Positions 58,049-64,000 of a stretch of 64,000 bases of DNA are shown piece by piece. The notes below the pieces were generated by a model. The model did no database searches, was not told where the DNA came from, and was given only the letters and a program-made list of their open reading frames with translations. This stretch comes from Tanypteryx hageni (lineage: Eukaryota > Arthropoda > Insecta > Odonata > Petaluridae), in NCBI GenBank assembly GCA_028673005.1, contig CM054115.1, forward strand, positions 8,405,654-8,469,653, written 5' to 3'. How positions within the stretch are numbered: position 1 is the first letter of the stretch; the number at the start of each line of letters is the position of its first letter. A program made the position numbers and the translations under genes.

Positions 58049-58944
58049 CCACTGAACTTTTGAGCTGTTATGTCTGTTTTTACACCTACTGCTTTACTGT
58101 TTAGATTAGATGATCAATTAATTACACACCCCATACCTTTGATTTTGTTATCAGAATTTTCGATTAAAATGCTATTGCACTTTTTTGGCTAATTTTATTT
58201 CAGCTGTAAACTGCCTTCTGTATGAAAAAGATATTTCTATGTAATTAATCGAGCTAGTATTTACAAACAAATCATAACATAATTCAAAATCAAGCTTAAG
58301 TTTTGAAAGTTTCTTGGTATACCACTTTGCATCTTGGGGAGTTTTACTGAATATCATTATTGATGAATTGGATAGAGCCATCAATGTGTTATCCATCATG
58401 GTACAGATGATAGGAAATTATAATATAGGTAGTATCAGTTAAAATGTAATAAATTATATAATGTGTTTGTAAACTATGCAGCAATGGATTACAAGAGAAC
58501 TCGATGTGCAGCCACCTTCTCGTGGTGAGTTCTGAGTCGGTTTCTTCTTTATTCTTATAGGAACTGGGCAAAGAGCTGCACTCTCCAGTATGGACAAATG
58601 TCGCATTTGGGTGAAAAACAGCAAAATTTTTAAGACTTTTTGAGGGGGCGGAGCACCCCCCAGAGTACCCAAAACCTCTCACTATGTCTCTGACTAGGCT
58701 TAATCTAGTTTTTAGTGACTATAGATTGCACATGTTCCAAAATCTACAAGCGGAAAGTCCATCCGAACTTTATTATACAAAACCTCAATTTTAGTCAAAT
58801 TCTCAAAACTTTGAGGCTCGTTCGGGGGTAGCAAAATTTATCTGATCGAGCCCAAATTTTTTGTACGAGTTACTACCATGGTCCCACAACTTTTCCGCAT
58901 AGTGCCTAATTCAAATTCAAATATTCGATTTTTTCAATACACCC
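58049..58944. other. Unassigned DNA
   Basis: Contains a GC-richer block at about 58490-58690 (GGGGGCGGAGCACCCCCCAG) and AT-rich DNA. The open frames there (58389-58682) have no recognised similarity. It ends at TCAATACACCCTAG next to the mariner fragment. Confidence 0.35.
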
Positions 58945-59325
58945 TAGTCTCTGTGCAGATGTTGAACGAAAGTTGTTTTGCACTGGTGTAATCTGTCCTT
59001 GGCAAGAATCTGCTGGACAGAACTTTTGCTATTCCCAATTTCTTGGGAAATTTTATGGATGGATCGTCGAGGACTGGCGGCAACTTTAGCGAGGACAGCC
59101 AGTATGTCTTCAGCCCCAGTAGAACTTTGCGGCCGTCCTGCACGAGGCCTGTCATTCACGCTTCCAGTATTGTTGAAGCGATTGAAAGCATTGTGTATCA
59201 TTTTCTCTGATGGTTCCGGTTGCTCCGGATGATGACACTGATACTCCCTTTTGCTCTACGAAGGCTCAAACCGGGCACGTAAAGAATCATTATTTTCACC
59301 TTATCACGCTGCGTACATTTCTCCG
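58945..59325 (-). pseudogene. Mariner-like transposase N-terminus (copy 2)
   Basis: DUF4817-type HTH with FNRFNNTGSVNDRPRAGRPQ, STGAEDILAVLAKVAASPRR, SIHKISQEIGNSKSSVQQIL and AKDRLHQCKTTFVQHLH. It keeps the second HTH (about 27 residues) that copy 1 lacks. Cut before the DDE domain. Confidence 0.85.
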
Positions 59326-59801
59326 CCTGAACTCCAGAACTGCCATTTGAAAACTGAACTTTCCAGTGTGACTGTCACATCTCCAAACACCAACAATGAA
59401 AAATGAAGGTTAATGAGGCGGCAACATCAACAATCACAGTTTCCACCAAAATCACCAGTAAATTAATAAATTTATTGTTAGGTATTAGTGGCCACACTAA
59501 TCCATTTTAATGCCAGCAATTGATATCAATTGTTGTTGACATTTGTCAAATGCCACACTCTTGCATAATTCACACATTATGTGTTCTCACATAGCTCCTT
59601 TATGTGGACGTAGGAATTTCTGCAGTCACTTAACCATTGATGAGCAAAGAGAGTAGCGGTCGAACGGAAGGCCCTAGACAAAACAATCAGCATTTCTCCC
59701 AAAAAATAGCCTATTGTAAACCACTTTGATCTCTTATTATTTTTAGATATTCTGCAAAATAACAAAGTTGTCCTATGTGGCCGGACTTATGGGACACCCT
59801 G
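58945..59801 (-). mobile_element. Mariner-like element, 5' fragment (copy 2)
   Basis: 5' end CAGGGTGTCCCATAAGTCCG at 59801 (- strand), then TA. Same family as 1-4124. Truncated near 58945 in the transposase. Confidence 0.88.
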
Positions 59802-59884
59802 TATAAAATGAATTATCATACTCTCTTTATTAATATAAGTACAAATAATTAATTTCTATGTTTATTATACCATTATTTATGAAG

Positions 59885-61360
59885 ACAACATTAAAGTTTA
59901 GAGGCAAAGTTACATTGCCAAGTTGAAGCTACAAGTACGCCAGTATGCTAAGGAACATGGAAATTGGACAACAGAGCAAGGATTTGGACCAAGTGAATGA
60001 GTCTTCAGACAATGTAGGAAATATGAAGAAATGATCAGAAAGATGCCTAAAATAAAAAAGCTGAATTCAGCAGAAAAGCTCACCACCCTGAGTTGTAAAA
60101 ACATCTGATGCAATAAGTTATGGATACAAGGAGGGAATACCTAGGTCTTAGTATATCAGCTGTCAGCTGAGGTTATCCAAGCAACTCAACATGAAGGTCT
60201 CCAAAACATCTGTGCGCTGGTGTCATTGTTTTTTCAAGAAGAATCATTTATCAATCTGCCAAAGAACAACTATAAGTCAGCATTTGCCAGAAGATCATGA
60301 AATTTAACTAATAAAATATAAGGTCTCTGTAATTAAACTGATGAAGGAGTTTAATTTTCCACAGAACCAATTTGGCAATATCAACCTAACCCTGCTAGCA
60401 TTTTATATGCCATCAGCAGCCATGGTAAATGACAGAGGTACTAGAACTGTTCAAATGAGAGAAACTGGAAATGAAAAGAATTGATTCACAGTGATGTTTG
60501 CATGCATGAGGGTAGGACAAAACTGCCTCTGTATGTCATCTTCAAGTGAAAAATACTGCCTAAAGGCAAGTTTCTCCATCGTATTACAATAAGAGTGCAA
60601 GAGCTAGGTTGGTTTGACAAGACGGCCACTGATAGCTTGATATACAGTGTATAGAAAAGAATCTGATAGTCATAGACATGTTTCACTGTCACACACTAGG
60701 ACCAAATAAAAAAGAAGCTTCAAGAAATAAACACCTTGTGATAATTCCTAGTGGAATGACATCAACAACTAATTGATGTTGTCATTAATAAACCATTCGA
60801 ATGATTAGGCAAAAATGGTCTGATTGGATGGTGAAATGTGACCAAAGGGAGAAAAATATGTCACCACCATCTGTCATAGGATTGTGGAATGATATGCTCG
60901 CAGATGTTATAATCAAAGCTTTTCAAAAATGTTGCATCAGTAATAGTTTAAAGGGCAAAGAAGATGACATACTATGGGAGGATGAATGCAACAACACTAT
61001 GACGACTGCAACAATTCCAATAATACCGCCAAGGAAGAATTGCCCAGTGAGAGAATTTCATGGCTTTTGCTATAATTAAGAATTTCATAAATTATTTTCA
61101 GGTCACATAATAATTATTTATTAATTTTTTGTTTTTTTAAAATTTAATTTCTTATTCAAGGCATCACCAAGAAAAAAACAAGTATATGCTAGCAGCCTTT
61201 AATATCAGCCCAATATCAGGCCAAAGTAAAAAGATGTGTAAGGCTGATATTACCTAAATGCTGCCTGAGTAATTTTTCATTCTCATCTAAGATGTACCAT
61301 TTTTAGCTCAAAACTTTTGACAAAAGTTCATGTTATATGCAAGTATTTGCAATATATAAC
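59885..61360 (+). pseudogene. pogo-like transposase pseudogene, second copy
   Basis: Strongly decayed and in changing frames: TSVRWCHCFFKKNHLSICQR, RTTISQHLPEDHE, KEFNFPQNQFGN-like sequence, EKLLPLYVIFK-like sequence, RQKWSDWMVKCDQREKNMSP and ADVIIKAFQKCCISNSLKGK, EDDILWEDE. The end block is the conserved pogo C-terminus. A possible right TIR (GTTATATGCAAGTATTTGCA) is near 61332. Confidence 0.75.
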
Positions 61361-61454
61361 TAGATGATATAACTAAATTATACTTCATAAATGGAATACA
61401 CAGAGATTTCAAAGGCGTTCTTTTTATGGAAAATACATATGAAACTGTATTGAA

Positions 61455-62045
61455 AGATTGGGCAATTCTCGAATTTTTATCCCTGAAACTATATGTTGTA
61501 ATTATATGGTATCAGGGACTCTTGAAGTAAATTTTGTCCTCTATCCAAATAAATTTTTTAATCTGTGCCTCACCGATCATATAAGAGCATGGGAGAGAAG
61601 TATATGGATTTTTAATTGTTGTTTGCTGAGAGAACCATCTTCGCGATCGATGTAAACAAAATATGCGATGTTTGGGATGGAATTTTCTTATTTTTTATCT
61701 CCGAAGCCATAACTCATAAATGTGGTCTCAGAGACTATCTTGCAGTAAATGTTGTCCTCTATCCGAATAAAATTTTAAAACTACATCTCATAGATCATAT
61801 AAGAGTGTGGGATAGAAAAACATGGATTTAATTGTTGTTTTCTAAGGGAACCGCTTTAGAGATCGATGTAAACAAAATGTTTTGTATGGGATTTTCTAGA
61901 ATTTCTATCTCCGAAACTATAACTCTTAAGTATGTGGTCTTGTGGACTTTCTTGTAGCAAATGTTGTTCTCTATCTGAATAAATTTTTTAATCTATACCT
62001 TACTGATCATATAAGAGCTAGGGAGAGAAATGAGATGAGTATAAG
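61455..62045 (+). repeat. ~215-bp tandem repeat, about three copies
   Basis: TGTCCTCTATCC-type anchors at 61535, 61753 and 61965 give periods of about 218 and 212 bp. Each unit includes ATCATATAAGAGC/TG, a TTTAATTGTTG block and GATCGATGTAAACAAAAT. Confidence 0.88.
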
Positions 62046-62324
62046 ATTATTAAAGTAATTTTGTAAAGTGGAAGTTCTAATTGACAGATTCAGTTTAAAA
62101 TCACAATTGGGTGATAAATTTTAATAAGGATCACTCCCAATTAATTTAATTAAAATTCATCCAGTGGTTTAGGAGATGAAAGTTACAACGGACGGGCAGA
62201 TCAGACATGCCTATAAGGCTTTCCGCTATTACTGCTTTGCTGGTAAAGAAAGCCTAAAAACTCACTCTCAATAACAATAACTCATATTTTGCACCAGAAA
62301 GTGTAAATAAATCTCAGAATAAGA
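62046..62324. other. Unassigned DNA
   Basis: Includes CATCCAGTGGTTTAGGAGAT and ACAACGGACGGGCAGA, a motif often seen in dispersed insect repeats. Confidence 0.35.
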
Positions 62325-62535
62325 ATCAGGGTGGCAGTGGCAAAGTGGTGGCCTTCCATGCAGTGATCCCAGGTTCGAATCCAACAAAGATCAGATTTTT
62401 CAACCTGGAATCATCCCGTCCTCTATTTGTGTGCTTTGAGGAGACCGCACAAGTCAGCACTTGGTCCTTTGCAAGGGAGACATTAATCCTTAAGAGGTCG
62501 CCCGGTAGTTTATGACGTGAGAGGACGCACACAGT
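62325..62535 (+). repeat. tRNA-derived SINE with intact pol III A and B boxes
   Basis: A box TGGCAAAGTGG at 62338-62348 and B box GGTTCGAATCC at 62372-62382, correctly spaced for an internal RNA polymerase III promoter. The body has TGTGTGCTTTGAGGAGACCG, matching the SINE at 42963-43275. A short CA-rich end. Confidence 0.8.
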
Positions 62536-63407
62536 ATTTCTGACCATGTTGGATAAAGAGGCAAAAATGTGCAAAGATATATTTTTATTCAACATTTTCT
62601 GTATTTTGAAATGCATTTATGTTCATACAATGGTTTTGCATCAATAAAGATGCATTCAAATCGTTAAAATATTATATATATAAATATGATAAATAGTGGT
62701 ATCAAACACCGCATGCCATGCAGGACAGTTTTTCACAGGAAGAAAAGTAGGTGATTTCTTTGTAGAATGTTGGATTTTTATTATTTCCTAACAAATATAA
62801 TGAAGAGTGTGATAAAAATTATAAGCAATCTCAAACACGCTCACTTGAAAAGGACTGTGTAGTTGCCAATGTACGTTCTCTACCAGACATAAGAGACCAA
62901 CAACTAGTTATTGCTTTGTATATTCAATCAGGGCAGTTGTAAGAGGTCAGCGCTTATCCTCGCACATTCTTGAAGGAATAACAGATGATATCACTACAGA
63001 GAGCGTATGGCATGCCAGGCTGGCTCTGCTTGCTTACACACAGGGAATACAAATGTAAACACAAATAATGCCTATGACGGGAGTCTTTCACACCAAAAAA
63101 CTGATTGATAGTGAACTCGAGGTGAAATAAGGATGCCACACATTAGATAGTACTGATAGAGAACCCGGTCTTTTAGACTGTGCGCGACCACTTTAGCATT
63201 TGATCGGAAAAAACCGATGCGCAGTAATGAAAACCCACAATGTAAACAAATAAAACTTAATCGGAGAGCCCTGCAAATACGTCATATGATACATAATGGA
63301 CAAGAAAAAAGGTACTTAGAAGGCCAGAGATTAAATGATGCAGAAAGGTTTAAAAATTTTAATAATGTAACCCACCTGGTCTTTTTGGCCATGCGCAATC
63401 TCTTAAG
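62536..63407. other. Unassigned DNA
   Basis: AT-rich. The open frames 62954-63139 (-) and 63217-63453 (+) have no recognised similarity. Confidence 0.35.
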
Positions 63408-63542
63408 GGTTAAGCAGTTGGCCCCTTGGTGCTCTTTGTTAAGAGTAGGCTAATGCCTGTACCGGGTTTCCCTCCTCCCTTATGAGTGTGTCTGGAGTGT
63501 AAGGAGTAATGGCTATAATAATCCAAGAGGCTGATTTGCAGA
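63408..63542 (+). repeat. SINE 3' part
   Basis: TTGGTGCTCTTTGTTAAG, TACCGGGTTTCCCTCC and ATAATCCAAGAGGCTGATT match the 42963-43275 SINE. It abuts a piggyBac fragment. Confidence 0.8.
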
Positions 63543-63923
63543 TTAAGGGACCCCATCTCATTAATCCTAGCCTCTGCATACCTGTTAGTTTCTGTAGCAG
63601 TTTTCTGAAATGTCTTTGTAAAGAACTTAAAAAAAACACTGAACTGGGAATAAATTTTCTAAGCCAGTTAAACTGTGTATTCCCGTAAAATCAGAAATGA
63701 AACTTAAATCTGACGTGGGCTCTCTTGAAACATTCACCCTATTCCATACGTATGTTGTAGCCCCCAATACACTTGACTGTCCATGGATTGGAGTCTCTCT
63801 GCCTTCCTCTTTGTCTTCATTGGATGACTCCATTGCTTCTTCATCATCAGTCTGCTTCATACTCCGAGTCTGATTCTTGAAGCAAAAATTTTTCTTGTTT
63901 CTTCTCTTCCTCTTCATGCTCAT
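63543..63923 (-). pseudogene. piggyBac-like transposase N-terminal fragment
   Basis: The frame 63923-63627 has KRKRRNKKNFCF, an acidic DDEEAMESSNEDKEEGRE and TYVWNRVNVSREPTSDLSFI, SDFTGIHSLTGLE. After a shift near 63630, FFTKTFQKTATETNRYAEAR, INEMGSLNLQ follows. The W..., DFTG and ETNRYA blocks are those at the start of the piggyBac DDD domain. The remainder is cut off by the SINE. Confidence 0.75.
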
Positions 63924-64000
63924 GACTGAGCTCGAGTAATGAAAAAAGATAGAATAATAGAAGATTATAATAGGGAGAATAATAAAAAAATTAGTAGATT

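Noticed and set aside
58389..58682. Overlapping - strand frames with a GC-rich start
   Set aside because: Two frames open over the same bases and no similarity; probably a repeat end.

Overview
The window looks like insect nuclear DNA. It is AT-rich and intron-bearing, with GT..AG splice sites, microsatellites and tRNA-derived SINEs, and nearly everything outside three short exons is transposon debris. The species cannot be named from the sequence; the intron lengths and repeat load suggest a large insect genome. Nothing looks bacterial or viral, and there is no CRISPR array, rRNA or credible functional tRNA gene.

The one clear host gene, on the + strand, is an MFSD6-like major facilitator superfamily transporter. 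Three consecutive 3' exons are visible: 25261-25422, 34966-35096 and 43909 to about 44202. They join in matching phases across introns of about 9.5 and 8.8 kb. Earlier exons lie to the left: at least 25 kb before the first visible exon holds only repeats.

Layout. 1-4124: a mariner-like element on the - strand, split at a TTAA by a fold-back piggyBac whose two ends are inverted copies of the same 3' region. 4127-11121: a second mariner relic, inverted repeats and unassigned AT-rich DNA. 11122-25085: a dense array of one non-autonomous repeat family with Helitron/Helentron-like ends (TC start, terminal hairpin, CTAG). It is interrupted by a small piggyBac (11635-13316), an unclassified TIR transposon with a nearly intact transposase (13479-15987), a hAT (17554-19150) and a tRNA-derived fold-back SINE (23157-23580). 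25261-44202: MFSD6 exons, with introns holding two related LINEs, a pogo element, several MITEs, a hAT relic, inverted pogo-type DNA-binding domains and a Tigger. 45512-53293: a broken piggyBac gene containing a LINE, a MITE and a Tigger that itself contains a Penelope-like element. 53945-64000: a TTAA-flanked element, LINE and pogo derivatives, a second mariner copy, a ~215-bp tandem repeat, SINEs and another piggyBac N-terminus.

None of the transposases reads as a fully intact gene. The host exons are the only sequences likely to make a cellular protein. The most informative parts are insertion structures with readable target-site duplications (TTAA, TA, an 8-bp hAT site, a 13-bp SINE site), which give a relative order of events. 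The best candidates for something undescribed are the 13479-15987 TIR element, the fold-back piggyBac and the hairpin/CTAG repeat array.
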